In this document: piece by piece, positions 24,014 to 35,746 of the stretch
Layout of the letters: each line of letters starts with the position of its first letter
Position numbering within the stretch: position 1 is the stretch's first letter
Assembly (NCBI GenBank): GCA_963971425.1
Contig: OZ020516.1
Span: 34,212,199 to 34,276,198, forward strand
Reading direction: 5' to 3'
DNA length: 64,000 nucleotides
Source: Bryoerythrophyllum caledonicum
Lineage: Eukaryota; Streptophyta; Bryopsida; Pottiales; Pottiaceae
The notes under the pieces: model-generated
The model's input: the letters and a program-made list of their open reading frames with translations, nothing else
Database searches by the model: none
What the model was told of the DNA's origin: nothing
Translations under genes and position numbers: made by a program

Positions 24014-25039
24014 GGTGTGGCAGCTTCGGTCAATTGGTCCCAATCGCCGATTCTATTAATCAACCTGAGGAGTTAAGACTGACATATTTCCCCAATTTAA
24101 CGTGAAGCACGTAGAAGCAAATACTGGGGTTTCTGCTATCATAGAGATTTTCCTTCATAGGTATTTTCTTTCTACTGTAGAATGGTGAGGTATTGGGTTC
24201 GGATCTAGTCATACAAGTGCAAGCGCTTTATACAGAAAGCAACATCAGAGCATTCTTTGGAGTTCAGACTCTCAAACCCGAAGGGTAAGGCATGTGTAAG
24301 AGTACAAGCTGTTGTCGGATACAAACGAAAGCTGCAGATAGGGCGGCGATAGGATTTCTCTAGAAAAGCTTTGTAAAGCATTCATCTCTTGAATTTATCA
24401 ATGAATATTTCAAAGGAACTCGTCTATTCATTCTCTGGATAGCTTTCGAAACATTCTGAAATTGAAGGGATTTTCACCTTACAACATATACTTTACCAAA
24501 CCTCGAGTGAAAACTTCTAGAAAGGAAAAATGCATGGCAATCGAAAAAAACACATCTACCCTTGTACCTATGTTCCTATGCTTATCCTTGGGCGTTAGAA
24601 GACCATTTCTAATTTCATCTGGAACCTTCGGGTCAAACTCTTCCTCCAATTCCAGAAGATCATGTAACAGAGCAAGAAGAACATTACAGAACGATCAGTA
24701 AGCCCTATTTCTTTCACAAATGGTGAGAGTATATAAAATCTAAAAGCCAAGGCGGCAAATTACAAGGAAGGAGCTTGCAACTCGTCTCTCTCCTCGAGCT
24801 ATGTAACAATTCACCAGCAATCGTGTCTGTCACTATTTATTTCCTTAGAATCATCTACCAGACCACAAGTCCCCCGTCTACCGTCTACTGGATCGACAGT
24901 CTCGCCCCCTGCCATGCGAGAATGGGCTCCTCGACCGACCGAACGCACTCTCTCCTTGAAGGATCGGAGGAAGGGGGTAACAGATTTAGTGTACACCTGG
25001 GAAGTGTGCCGTCAATGAAACACAATGGGGTCGTGCACT
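24014..25039. other. convergent 3' flanks of two genes
   Basis: This is about 1 kb between the stop codons of the methyltransferase (+) and inositol-phosphate synthase (-) genes. It should hold both 3' UTRs. I see no additional gene; open frames here are short and of non-protein composition. Confidence 0.5.
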
Positions 25040-27106
25040 TCACTTGTACTCCAGCATCATGTTGTTGTCCGGGGAGAGGCCGATGCACGCGCGCATGATG
25101 TTCTCCAGCATGGCCCTCTGCTTCGCCAGCGCGTTCACCACCGGCGTGCCCGGGGGCACCAGCGGCGCCTTGGTCAGGTAGCTCAGCAGGGTGGCTACAG
25201 GGTGGAAGGAATGCAGCTTCTCCTGCAAGTTCGAAAAATGCTGCGTCGGTAAGAAGGAGAGAAAGGCAACCACTACTACAGTTCTGTCTTCACTCTCAAC
25301 GGGGGCAGAAAGAGTTGAACTCTCACCTGTCCGTCTTCCTTGAACTGAATGCGGGTGCAAAGCTCCGCCAACAGCACCAGGTCCAGGATGAGGGGCGCGG
25401 CCAGCAACGAGTCCTCGCAGGTGTTGTGCATGACGATGGTGTTGCGTCCTCCCATGAAGATCTCCGACGTGTACTCATCCATGGCGCGCTTGCTGTCGCC
25501 GACGTAGGGGACGTACTTGATCACGATCACGTGGTCGGGGTGCTCACCCGGGGCGTACAGGATGGAGTTGCTGGCCACCATGTCGTCGACCACGTTGCTC
25601 TTGGAAATTTCCTTGGATCGGAACGTTTGAGGCGCCGACAGGTTCATGCCGTCGTTGTTACCCAAGTGGTTGTAGCTCACAATCGATGTCGGCTGTAGAA
25701 GGCAATCCGAACCACCAAACCTCAGAAAACCACAAGTTCACACCATGAGATTAGAATGAACTCAGGATGAGCTCTCACCTTGATGCCTGCTCCAACAAGA
25801 AAGTCCACCAGAACAGACTTCATCTTGGTCTGTCCGCTCTTGAAGTCATCGCCACCAATGAGCGAGTTCTTCTCGACGGCGTATTCAATCACGCCGGGAA
25901 CGAAGGTGTTCTGGGGGCTGCCGTTGATGAAGGGGACCTGCTCGTGGATGCAAGCCAAGGCGAACATGGTAGACGGCGAGATTTCCTTCTCGCCCTTCTC
26001 CAGCGAGGCGAACAGATTCTCCTTGGTGTCGTTGAGGCCCACGATCACGTCGCTGTACCGCTCGGTGTTGGCGGTCCACAGCACGACCACCTTGTCGACC
26101 TTGGTCTGCGCCTTGAAGTTCCTAGAGTCACACACAAGAGTCAGCCCCGCGACGAAAAAGAAAAAACGAAAATCTCCATTCTCTGGAATAGACGCCGCAG
26201 CCTCACCTGATGTCCTGGATCACCTTCTCCATCTGCTCCTTCTTCGAGCCCTTGATCAAGTTGTTCGCCCGCGACTCCTGGTTCGCAGCGATGAAGTCCG
26301 GGTCATAGATTCCGGGCAGGGGCACCATATCCTGCATCAAAGGGCGCAGCTGCTTCTGCAGGTCAATGTCGAGGACACGAGCGCGGTCCATCGCATCCGC
26401 CAAGTTCATGTTGGAGATGTCCCACCCGCCAATCACAATGTCGCTGGGATCCACCTGCGAACCACCACCATGAATCAGGAACACCACCAACCACAAGAGC
26501 ATCAGAAACGTAGCAAAAAAAGAGTAGTACCATCGGCAGAATGCTCTTGAAGGGCACGTGAATCTCCTCGCCCTGGAAGGAGCCCACCCGGCAGGTGGAC
26601 GCCTGAGTGAGAGACCCAAAGTAGTTGGCGTGCTGCACGCCGTCCTTGGTCACCCATGAGATACCCCTGCGCCACAAAAAAAAAAAACACTGATGAGTCC
26701 ACCAAAAACAGAATCCCAAAAGGCACTTCCAAAAAACGTCACACAACCAAAAAAAAAAAAAACTTACTCTTTGTTAGCGAGAATACCAGCTGTGAGAGTG
26801 GACCCGTTGTTGCCACCCCAACCAACAAGCATCATCCTGCACAAGCCCCCCACAAGTCAGCCAAAGGTCGTGCACCAAAACACCCGAGAATTGTTCGTTG
26901 ATATCAAGAGCACCATACCCGAGCTTGGGCACCTTGCGCTGGGTGGCGAATTCATACGGCACCGACTTGGGCCTGGCCACCCACTCGTACTTGCCATTGC
27001 TCTGCTCGTGCACGAACTCGGTGGTCTGGTACTCGTACGTCGACTTGATCACGTCCTCCGCGTATTCAACGTGGGGGCTGTCCACCCGGAAGCTGTCGAC
27101 CAACAT
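25040..27106 (-). CDS. MIPS: myo-inositol-3-phosphate synthase, 7 exons
   Basis: This enzyme converts D-glucose 6-phosphate to 1D-myo-inositol 3-phosphate with NAD+ as bound cofactor, the first committed step to inositol, phytate and phosphoinositides. It is normally a cytosolic tetramer. Exons are 27106-26919, 26836-26768, 26666-26531, 26454-26207, 26121-25779, 25692-25327 and 25222-25040. All are in phase and give 510 residues, the usual plant length. Diagnostic stretches in order: [17 protein letters not shown] (NAD-binding glycine loop), [82 protein letters not shown] and [20 protein letters not shown], ending NNMMLEYK. The active-site lysine and aspartate region ([20 protein letters not shown]) is intact, so it should be functional. 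The start is the family's usual M-(F/L)-x-(E/D)-S-F. Third codon positions are GC-rich, unlike the flanking repeats. Confidence 0.97.
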
Positions 27107-27946
27107 CTTGCAGGCAGCGAAAGCAGCAACCAGAGAAGAGAAAAAAAAGCTAGACGAGCTCCTCACTCACCAAGCAAAGCGGCAACGTCTACAGAACTAC
27201 ACTGGCAGCGGCGACGTCATGGCTTTAAGCACCCAAACGGACTTCCAGTTCCGTCACCTCCGTCGGTTATGACGGAAGCCTCGTGAGGAAGATTTACACG
27301 AAAGATGTAGATTTGGGCCTCCGTGAGATCTTCATTTGGAGAAGAAAGAGATGAAGGATCTAGGGGTGTTGTAGAGTTAGAGATTTGTGGTGGAGGGGTG
27401 AGTTGGCAGCTGTTGGGGAAAAGTGTAGTGGCAGCTTGAAGGCGTTATCCACCTCAGCTTCTATTTTGCTGACAGCTTCCATTTCCCTCAGCAATGCGTG
27501 TGTCCCATTTGTCCCAATGTAAGAGGTAGGACAATCCAAAACCGACCAGCGACCCCATACTGCTCCCTTCGAGATTTCAGGGAGGGAGTGTAGCATGTTC
27601 TTACATGACTTATGCATTGACTACAGTACACCAAACACTGCATGTAGTGTGGACCAGAGTAGTTTGAGTTTCTACACTAGTTGGATGTTTACATCCAATC
27701 GGCAACTAGCACACACTTGCTTGAAAACGAGTAGCCAATTAGATTTTGACATGCATGTGCTTGATTCAATATTAGTGTGGGTGATTCACATCAATTATGA
27801 ATCCACACTATATTCAGTGTTTTGCATAGTGAATTTATAAGTGATGTGACGATTGGTTACATTTTCTCCTTTAAACTTAGGGAGGGTGTAGAATAGGGAG
27901 TGGTATTGAGTTACCAAGTAAGGATTTATTTTTTTTAAAATTTTTT
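27107..27946. other. upstream region of MIPS gene
   Basis: This is promoter and leader territory for the minus-strand synthase gene. A GCAAG directly before the ATG could be the 3' end of a leader intron. I could not place a TATA box with confidence. Positions 27600-27840 loosely resemble the flank of block X (ACACTAT / CCACACTATATTCA words), suggesting an old repeat. Confidence 0.4.
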
Positions 27947-28092
27947 TAAATTTTTTCTTTTTTGGTTTGTTTGTTTGTTGGGACACACGAGTTGCAATAT
28001 TGGCAACTTGCGGTGGTGAGAGAAGATTTTACAGCTAGGGATCGAACTGGCAACCTCATGTCTTCGGGTGTCTCACACTATCACCCAAGTAG
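27947..28092 (-). mobile_element. second-type tRNA-like SINE fragment
   Basis: On the minus strand, CTTGGGTGATAGTGTGAGA (box A-like) is followed by GTTCGATCCCT (box B consensus). A short body then ends in an A-rich CAAACAAACAAACC... run. The head abuts the TTAA at 28093, so the 5' end may have been cut by the insertion of the neighbouring element. It differs in body and tail from the SINE at 17959. Confidence 0.5.
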
Positions 28093-28096
28093 TTAA

Positions 28097-28937
28097 CCCC
28101 TAAAGTCGAAATCGACCAGAATGTGGTCGATCTGACTCTGGTCAGGCTCTCAGTTACTAAATTTAGATCGTGTGAAGTTACAATTTTGGAAGGTTGTAGA
28201 GTTTTCTCATACCTTTAAAATGACACCATTCATGCTTCAAAATTCCTCATACTTTAGAAGATATTCACGGTCAAAGTTTGAAAACACTGTTAGGGCATGC
28301 TGAAATCTGCCCAAAACTGCGGAATATGCTCATTTATTTTCAAAATCTGTCCAAAATCAATTAGATCGCAGAAACTTCAAAAATTCACCAAAAATTGAGA
28401 TTTTACTTTTTTTCGAATTTTGTTTTTCGTACATGTAAAAGAGGTAGTAAAGCATGATCTCATCGTTTGGATTTTCAATCCAATAATTTCTTACATGCCT
28501 TTTCAATTGTTGAAAATGGGCATTTGTATTTGTATTTCAGCATACCTCCATGTGAAAAATTAAGCATTTCTTTAGGTTTTATAGGTCCTATGAGGGTAAA
28601 AATTCTATGGACATATTCCTTACTCACATAGGAACAAGAATTTGAAGAGCCTCATGTCAAATTTCTTTTCAAAATTGGTTTTTTTGGCCCCCAAAACATT
28701 AGTTTTCCATTCTACAACAAGGAAAAAATCTTTTTTTTCAACTTTGAACATTACGATCTCACAAATGGAGAGGAATTTGAATCTAAGATTCGGTATGCAT
28801 GTACATGTACAAGTTAGGTACTAGATCTTACGGTTACATACTCGAAAATTTGTCAAAAGTTAAAAATTTTCACCTTGCATTGAAAGAGGGCAGTTTTGAG
28901 GGTTTTTGGCAGTTTTGAGGACTTTTGACTTTAGGGG
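28097..28937. mobile_element. TTAA-flanked element D, copy 1 (841 bp)
   Basis: TTAA at 28093-28096 and 28938-28941 flank ends reading CCCCTAAAGTCGAAA (left) and, reverse-complemented, CCCCTAAAGTCAAAA (right). Just inside the left end is a subterminal palindrome, TCGACCAGAATGTGGTCGA. The element has no transposase. A near-identical inverted copy of the same length follows at 30045-30885. Confidence 0.85.
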
Positions 28938-28941
28938 TTAA

Positions 28942-30040
28942 GGGTCATACCAGTACCAGGCAATTTTAGGTTGTCCTACTTGAGTGAATGACAATTCCAG
29001 GTGGTTGCCATGCATCTCTTTTTTTGGTACATTTCAGCACAAAAATCTACGACCCTACTTCATGGAAATTGTTGTAGCTTGCCAACGCTTGCACCGATTT
29101 TTGTGTGGATAGTCCCAATAGATGTCCATCTTCCTCCACCTCTATGTCCTTGTTTGAGTTTTTCATGGAGGTAGGCTATAGCATTTGCCATCAAGATTCT
29201 TGTGCCGAAACAACCCAAAAATGGTCTCTAGGCCTTGACTTTCTTTTTCTCTACAGATGGCCGCATGCACGCATTCCATAGTGGTTGTTGTCTGTGTTTC
29301 TCTGTGGCAAAGTGTAGATGCATGAGTCATTTTGAGGAGCCATGCATGGTATCAAAATGGACTTTGCCAAGTTTTGCAGTGGTGCATGAGGCGCGGGCTT
29401 ACTCAAGGTGGGGCCCGTCTTAATTGCATGGGCTCATTTTTCAGGCCCTCCCATTTTGGGGGCGTCAGAGGCCTTTTTTGGCTCTTTTTTTTTAAAAATT
29501 AGGACCTACGGCCCCAATTTAGTCTGTCGGTCCCCCTTCGGCTAAATTTAGGGCCCCATCCAAAAACAAATTAGGGGCCAGGTTTTGGCCCCACCACCTC
29601 CTCCCCCACCTGGTAAGTCTGAGCGTGGGGGGTTTCCTGTCAAATCGGGTGCATGATAGCAAAATGGAATTGCAGAATTGATGAAACAGACTGTAGATAT
29701 ACTGCTCATTATCAAAGCGGAATGCGACCATGTGTCTTCAATGCAGAGCATATACCAGTGCACACATCTTCCATGTCAGCCATCATGTAAAGATAGCTTA
29801 TCTTTTCCTGTTCTCCTGCATGTGTCAAACCCGGGTTAACACTGTTAGATTCCATCATGCAAGAGGAATTTCTCTGAGAAAGTGATCCTCAGCTCTGGAC
29901 ATGGCACATCAATTGTAACACTCTCATTGGTCAGGGATTTGTGAATTATAAAAAAGCAAAATAAAAGATTCCATTTTGTACAGTATTCCAGCAACCATTC
30001 AGCAGGTACAGTCAGCTCCTCTTCAACAGCCCAGTTTTGT
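28942..30040. other. spacer between the two inverted D elements
   Basis: This 1.1-kb spacer has no gene. It includes a segment (28990-29240) similar to 40040-40330, and a poly(T)/GGGCC-rich segment (about 29390-29640). The latter's interior (AAAAATTAGG-CCT-CGG) resembles the Mutator-like MITE at 35365 and its ends form weak inverted repeats around AGGTGGGG. Confidence 0.45.
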
Positions 30041-30044
30041 TTAA

Positions 30045-30885
30045 CCCCTAAAGTCGAAAGCCCTCAAAACTGCCAAAAACCCTCAAAACTGCCCTCTTTC
30101 AATGCAAGATGAAAATTTTTAACTTTTGACAAATTTTCGAGTATGTAACCGTAAGATCTAGTACCTAACTTGTACATGTACATGCATACCGAATCTTAGA
30201 TTCAAATTCCTCTCCATTTGGGAGATCATAATGTTCAAAGTTGAAAAAAAAGATTTTTTCCTTGCTGTAGAATGGAAAACTAATGTTTTGGGGGCCAAAA
30301 AAACCAATTTTGAAAGGAAATTTGACATGAGGCTCTTCAAATTCTTGTTCCTATGTGAGTAAGGAATATGTCCATATATTTTTTACCCTCATAGGACCTA
30401 TAAAACCTAAAGAAATGCTTCATTTTTCACATGGAGGTATGCTGAAATACAAATACAAATGCCCATTTTCAACAATTAAAGAGGCATGTAAAAAATTATT
30501 GGATTGAAAATCCAAACGGTGAGATCATGCTTTACTACCTCTTTTACATGTACGAAAAACAAAATTCGAAAAAAAACAAAATCTCAATTTTTGGTGAATT
30601 TTTGAAGTTACTGCGATCTAATTGATTTTGGGCAGATTTTGAGAATAATTGAGCATATACCGCAGTTCTGGGCAGATTTCAGCATGCCCTAACAGTGTTT
30701 TCAAACTTTGACCGTGAATATCTCCTAAAGTATGAGGAATTTTGAAGCATGAATGGTGTCATTTTAAAGGTCTGGGAAAACTCTACAATCTGCAACGGTA
30801 ATAACTTCATACGATCTAAATTTAGTAACTGAGAGCTTGACCAGAGTCAGATCGACCACATTCTGGTCGATTTCGACTTTAGGGG
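30045..30885. mobile_element. TTAA-flanked element D, copy 2 (841 bp, inverted)
   Basis: It is bounded by TTAA at 30041-30044 and 30886-30889. It is the reverse complement of copy 1 with scattered substitutions and identical overall length. Its right end carries the TCGACCAGAATGTGGTCGA palindrome in mirrored position. It is non-autonomous. Confidence 0.85.
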
Positions 30886-30893
30886 TTAACCCC

Positions 30894-31300
30894 AAAGAGC
30901 ATCTCCACCCCGCACCACAAACCGCCAAACCGGCAGGGTGGCGGGGGAAGCCCCGCACGGCAAACCTCAAAACGGGGAAGCGGGATGGGATTAACCCGTG
31001 GTGAGGCCTCCCGAACGGGGAATTGGGTCAGGGACCCCGGGGCCCCGGGGGTATACCATTTCGGCCACCCCCTCCCCGCATGCCACATGGCATGCCGGGA
31101 GTGGCCTGGTCAGAAAAAAATTAAATTAAAAATGTTTAATTAAATTTTTTATTTAAAAATAATAAAAAATTCCCCCTAAGTCAATCCCTGGACCCCGAGT
31201 GCGGAGAGGGGAGGATAACTCCTTCCCTGTCCTCCTCCTCCCATGGGGTAATCTCCACCTGGCGTGGGAGTTTCCCCGCCAGAGGTGGAGATGCTCTAAA
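30894..31300. mobile_element. GC-rich MITE with AGAGCATCTCCACC inverted ends
   Basis: The left end, AAAGAGCATCTCCACC, and the right end, GGTGGAGATGCTCTAAA, form a clear inverted repeat around 400 bp. The element is GC-rich with an A/T-rich core (31115-31170). GAGCATCTCCA termini are common in plant MITEs. It starts only four bases after the right TTAA of element D copy 2. The target duplication is not clear. Confidence 0.6.
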
Positions 31301-31531
31301 GGACCATTTCCCCCTTGGAGACGTTTTCCATTTTGGGCAGGTATGGTCATACTTCTGATCATGATTTTTCAGATTTAAAAAAAAATTAAGATGCAGTATA
31401 ATAGTAGCTCTGTGGGAATATAATTCTTTTTCACACCCGACCTTTAAAAAGAAAGTTGTGCTATCCTAAGTGTAAAACTAGGGAGTCTGGGCAGCTCCTG
31501 AAATTGTGCTAGTAGTTTCTAATGAAATTAT

Positions 31532-32397
31532 CCCCTAAATTTCCTTGACAATTTCACACCAGAAACACTTCAAAACTACCTCTCTAAAATGCAACGTTGC
31601 AAGATTGATTGAAACAACTTTTAACTACTTTCAACCATAGGATCTTCAATTCAATTACTACAAGGTGACACTCAAAAAAATTCATAAACTTTGACCACAC
31701 GGATTGTAAAATACATGCATTTCAAAAGTGTAGTGTGGTATTTTTCTTCCCTACGCGGACAAGGTCCACGTACTTTGACTCAAGATACTGGCATACCATT
31801 CCACTATACATTGCATAAAGTATATGAATCTATGTTTTACCTTGTGTTAGGTCATTGCACGCAAAAAATCACAAGTACTCAAGGTGTTTAGGAATTAAAA
31901 AAAAAACTTGCCATGACAAGGGGTATAGAAAATAGCCATTTACTTAGGAAAGTGATTTTATTATGAAATAGTTATTTTTTTGGATTTGAAATCCAAATGG
32001 ATTATTTAATCCAAACGGTGCCTTGTTTTATTGATAGAAAAAATATTTTTCAAAAGAAATGAAATCCTTAATTTCTATGCGTTTTTAATTAAAAACAATG
32101 AAGGTTGACAAGAACTTTCTTCATTGCTACCTGCCACGAAAAAGTGTATTGCTCATCTCTACGTGGAACTATTCAAGCTCTACGGTACCTTGCCCGCCTT
32201 GCCCGCACTCCCCGTTCAAACTTCGAACTTCAATAACTTTAGTTTCGTGAATTTGTTTCAATTTTTTTCCCCCAAAAAAGCTATTACTTATACACATCTA
32301 TAATAAAAAAATTCAAAATTTTATGATCTAAATTGACACTGGTGTAAGCTACCCAAAATCACTAGAAACCGATCTATGGACTTTTTGCATTTAGGGG
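31532..32397. mobile_element. TTAA-type element, CCCCTAAAT ends
   Basis: The left end is CCCCTAAATTTCC after TTAT (31528-31531), and the right end is GCATTTAGGGG before TTAA (32398-32401). At 866 bp it is similar in size and ends to the D elements, and its left end resembles that of 35747-36714. It has no coding frame. Confidence 0.6.
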
Positions 32398-32402
32398 TTA
32401 AG

Positions 32403-32460
32403 ATTTATCATACATATATAGAATTTTACTAAATATTTAGAAGATATATGTATGATAAAT
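32403..32460. repeat. 58-bp hairpin with perfect 17-bp arms
   Basis: ATTTATCATACATATAT at 32403 is mirrored exactly by ATATATGTATGATAAAT ending at 32460, with a ~24-bp loop. It starts right after the TTAA that ends the preceding element. It may be a minimal MITE or a remnant of two inverted ends. Confidence 0.75.
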
Positions 32461-32776
32461 ATGTTACTGTCATTGAAGATGTCAAGAAATAATTCTCGTC
32501 TTTAGTGCAAAAAATCATTTTAACCCGAGTCAATCATTTTCACACATTGTCCGGCAAAGGGGAAAAAAAACCTTTTCTAGCACTTCAAACGCTACGACCT
32601 TCATATCCGAGGGGTGGATTGCAACCAATAAAATTCGGCATGTCAATATAGAAGTCTATTGTAAGATTGTATGGTTGAAAGTCTGGAATTTCACTTTAAA
32701 ATGTGATTTTCATGCCTCTTTTGAAAGTGGCATGTTTGGACTAGTTTTTAAGCGAAATTGGTCCTTTAGGGGTTAA
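32461..32776. other. right part of a TTAA element
   Basis: The segment ends GGTCCTTTAGGGG|TTAA (TTAA at 32773-32776). The terminal part is similar, in inverse orientation, to the start of the element at 35747. Its left end is not identifiable, so it is a partial or interrupted copy. Confidence 0.45.
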
Positions 32777-33069
32777 ACAACATTTGTTATAACCGCCCTA
32801 TTTGTAAAGGAGGCTAAGTATTGTGGAAGGGGCTCATTGTTGTAACATATGCTCTTGTAAAGAGAGGTGATTGTACTATCCAGTTAGGTGCATTCATTTT
32901 CTAAGAACAAGCCATATTGTAGTCTACACTAGGATGGAAAACGCTACACTAGACATTGTATAAATTGTCGAACCAAACTATTTCAAAAAACCTGCGGTTG
33001 TTCCAAAAAATGCATAATAGAGTGGTCCACCTCAATTCTCAATCCACATCAAATCACGTTCCTCATAAA

Positions 33070-34243
33070 ATAGCATGGGATGTTTCAAAAGTGTTGACAC
33101 AAAAGTACTATGGATAAATGGAGAGGTGGTGGTGAGTGGCGGGGAGTGGAAGATATATGGTAATGATTGGCGGTGAGGTGGAAGTGAACGGGGTGACACA
33201 TGTTGAGATTTGTCCACATTAATTGTGTTCCAAAACCAAAATTGATGTGGTCCACATCATTTTTCACCCACATTACCAATGCATCCACATTATATTCACT
33301 ATTACAGTGCACTAGACAACACTTTAACCCTTTACCGCCTAGGGACGTTTTAGGAAAAACCAAGATTTCTACTGATTTTTTTTCTTTGAACCGGATTTGA
33401 TGGAAATACAATGACTAATATTAATATCTAACCTTACAAAATTGAACTTAACGCATGACCTAAACTTTGGGGAAATTTTGCACAACATCCAATGGTTGAT
33501 GGAATAGATTATAGTGTTTAAAGTTACTATATATTGGTAGAGAAAACTGTGGAATTTGGAGGGTGTACTACTTTAACCATCAATAGATTCTTGCAAGATT
33601 TTTTTTACTTTGAATAAGAGCGGTTCACATGTGCACTAGGTTGATAGCTTCGCATTGACATATCATATGTGAAGAAAATATTTATACACAATTATTGGTG
33701 ATTATTTTTGCTTTTTCCTACTTGATTGTATACAAAATTGTTCCAACCTTATACGAATCAAAACAAAAGTTTCGTATGTGAGGAGAGAGATCAACAATAC
33801 CAAAGCAATGAAGAATGTTTTAAAGACGAAGTTCAATCAAAATTTAAGACCAAAACCGATGTGCATGAGTGTGAAATACAACATAGTATGTGGCATGGTA
33901 TTCACATTATTCACTGTATCTTAGTGTATTTGATGTATTTTGTGTTGTATTCCTAGCTTTTCCAAGAGTTCTACAAATCCAAATCATGATCTGATTGTTG
34001 GAGAGTGTTCGTGTAATGAGTGCGCAAATCTGAATCTCACATCTCGAAGCCTAGTTCCTCATGGATTTCATGCAAATTGAGTTTGAGCACCTCCGGAGTC
34101 CCATTTCAGGCTTCCTGGGCGCTAAAGGGTTAAGCGCTTCTCCTGCAAGCCATCCCTTGCCACAAACCACAATGTCTTGGGGTAACATTCTTGACTGACC
34201 AGGAATTATTTGAATGGTTGAATCTGAGTTTGAATTTCTAAAA
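33070..34243. repeat. dispersed block X, copy B
   Basis: It matches 12310-14432 on both sides of the embedded element E. It lacks the 943-bp nested element and so supplies the empty site. The shared right flank ends at GTTTGAATTTCTA. Confidence 0.8.
33328..34129. mobile_element. TTAA-flanked element E, copy B (802 bp)
   Basis: TTAA at 33324-33327 and 34130-34133 bound ends CCCTTTACCGCCTAGGG and, inverted, CCCTTTAGCGCCCAGGAAG. It is 802 bp, exactly what copy A becomes after subtracting its nested insertion and one target copy. It has no transposase frame; the ~76-codon frame at 33726 is conserved between copies only because the DNA is. Confidence 0.85.
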
Positions 34244-34483
34244 ACAATGTGTTCTTATTAGAAGAATACATTCATGAAGTATACCATAAATATGTATATG
34301 ACAGGAAACTTCCCCTTATCACATGTGTTTGGAAATTTATCCAATCACAAACAGGATGAGGGTGTGCGTATGTACACACAGTACTTTCATTCTCACATTC
34401 CATCCGCAAAATCTAAAGGGGGTGGACTCAGTCAAATATCACTACTCTCGTAGGGGATTGGTCGCTGCAAAAGCCACTGTACA

Positions 34484-35150
34484 GTGGGGTACCAATCAAA
34501 ATGTCGTTTTTTGAATTCGCAGTGAGAAAAATTTCAGTACTGCCAATTTTGAAAGCCTCCTGAGAGCTCAAAAATTGGTATTTTACCACGAAATTTTTTA
34601 CCAAAGAATTATCTTTAAGCTAATTACATGTATGCCAAATTTCAAGGCCAAAAGATTCACCGAAAAAAAGTTATTTAAAATCTACCAACATTGGTAGCTG
34701 TGGAAATGTTTTCACTGCTGCCAACTTTGACAGCCTCCCAAAGATTGAATTTTTTTTTTTTGCCATGAAATTCTTGGAACAAAAACCCCTTTATGTTAAT
34801 AACATATGATAAAAATTTCAAGGCCAAAAGAGTAATACAGAAAAAGACATCCACAATCTACCAACATGTGTAGTTGTGGGAAACAATGGGGGAAACCATT
34901 TCATTGCTACCAACTTTGACACCCTCCCAACGGTTGAGAAATTGTCTATTTACCATGAAATTTTTGGCACAACATGCTCTTTATGATAAAAACATTCATG
35001 CCAAATTTCAAGGTCAAAAAATTTATACAAAAAAAACATTTACACAATCTAGAAAGACCAATAGTGGGAATCCACAATCTAGCAAGACCGAAAAGAACCG
35101 GGACCCTAGTGGAACTCTCATGGGAGCATGAGTTTCATGGGCTTTGCTTT
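34484..35150. repeat. ~160-bp repeats related to the Tc1/mariner element ends
   Basis: About four diverged repeats contain words like GCCAAATTTCAAGGCCAAAAG, TACCATGAAATTTTTGGCA and AATCTACCAACAT. The same repeats form the subterminal regions of the Tc1/mariner element at 49662-52045. The start (GTGGGGTACCAATCAAAAT) resembles that element's terminal repeat. This looks like one end of a truncated relative. Confidence 0.55.
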
Positions 35151-35364
35151 AATAACCTTGTGCCCACCCCATATGCTGGGGTATTCTAAATTAAGAGACT
35201 TCCTAATTGCATTCTAACTTGTATTATTCTCCATCCAGAGACTTTCAGTGGATTTGACTTGGAATCCAAAATAATGTAAACAATTAATGATGGTGAGCCC
35301 CACTTGAATATTCACAGAGATTCAAGTATATGTGCCTTGGCAGATTCAGTGATGATTGAGGGGT

Positions 35365-35636
35365 GGATCTCCTTATTGACCCTGGTCGAGCGTTGCACCA
35401 AACCTCACCCTCCATTTTTCTGGCCCTGCTTGTTTTAGGATCCTAGAGGTTTTTTTTGGTTTTTTTTTTGCAAAAATTAGGGCCTGCGGTCCCAAATGAC
35501 CTATTTGGGTCTCTTCATGGATCAAATAGGGCCCCACTCCAACACAAAAATAGGGGCAGGTTTTGTCCCACCCTTCCTAAGCCCTACCGAGCCTGAGGCT
35601 CGGCTCAACGCTCGACCGGGGTCAATAGGCAAATCC
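35365..35636. mobile_element. Mutator-like MITE with 9-bp target duplication
   Basis: This 272-bp element is flanked by TTGAGGGGT at 35356-35364 and 35637-35645. The left end GGATCTCCTTATTGACCC and the right end (inverted) GGATTTGCCTATTGACCC continue into a shared GGTCGAGCGTTG, giving terminal repeats of about 31 bp with few mismatches. A 9-bp target duplication with long terminal repeats is characteristic of Mutator-like elements. The interior is low-complexity and non-coding. Confidence 0.8.
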
Positions 35637-35746
35637 TTGAGGGGTGTTTTGAATCGTAGCAACACATAATGCACCATATTCAGCTATTATTGTACTGACA
35701 TGGCCCCGCATTTGCACGCCTAAAATGCATGCTCAAAAGGTTTTAA

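Noticed and set aside
24462..24701. 79-codon frame downstream of the methyltransferase
   Set aside because: Lies in the presumed 3' UTR region, with no splice link or domain.
33726..33956. 76-codon frame shared with 12965-13195
   Set aside because: Conserved only as part of non-coding element E copies; the product has no protein-like features and substitutions fall at all codon positions.
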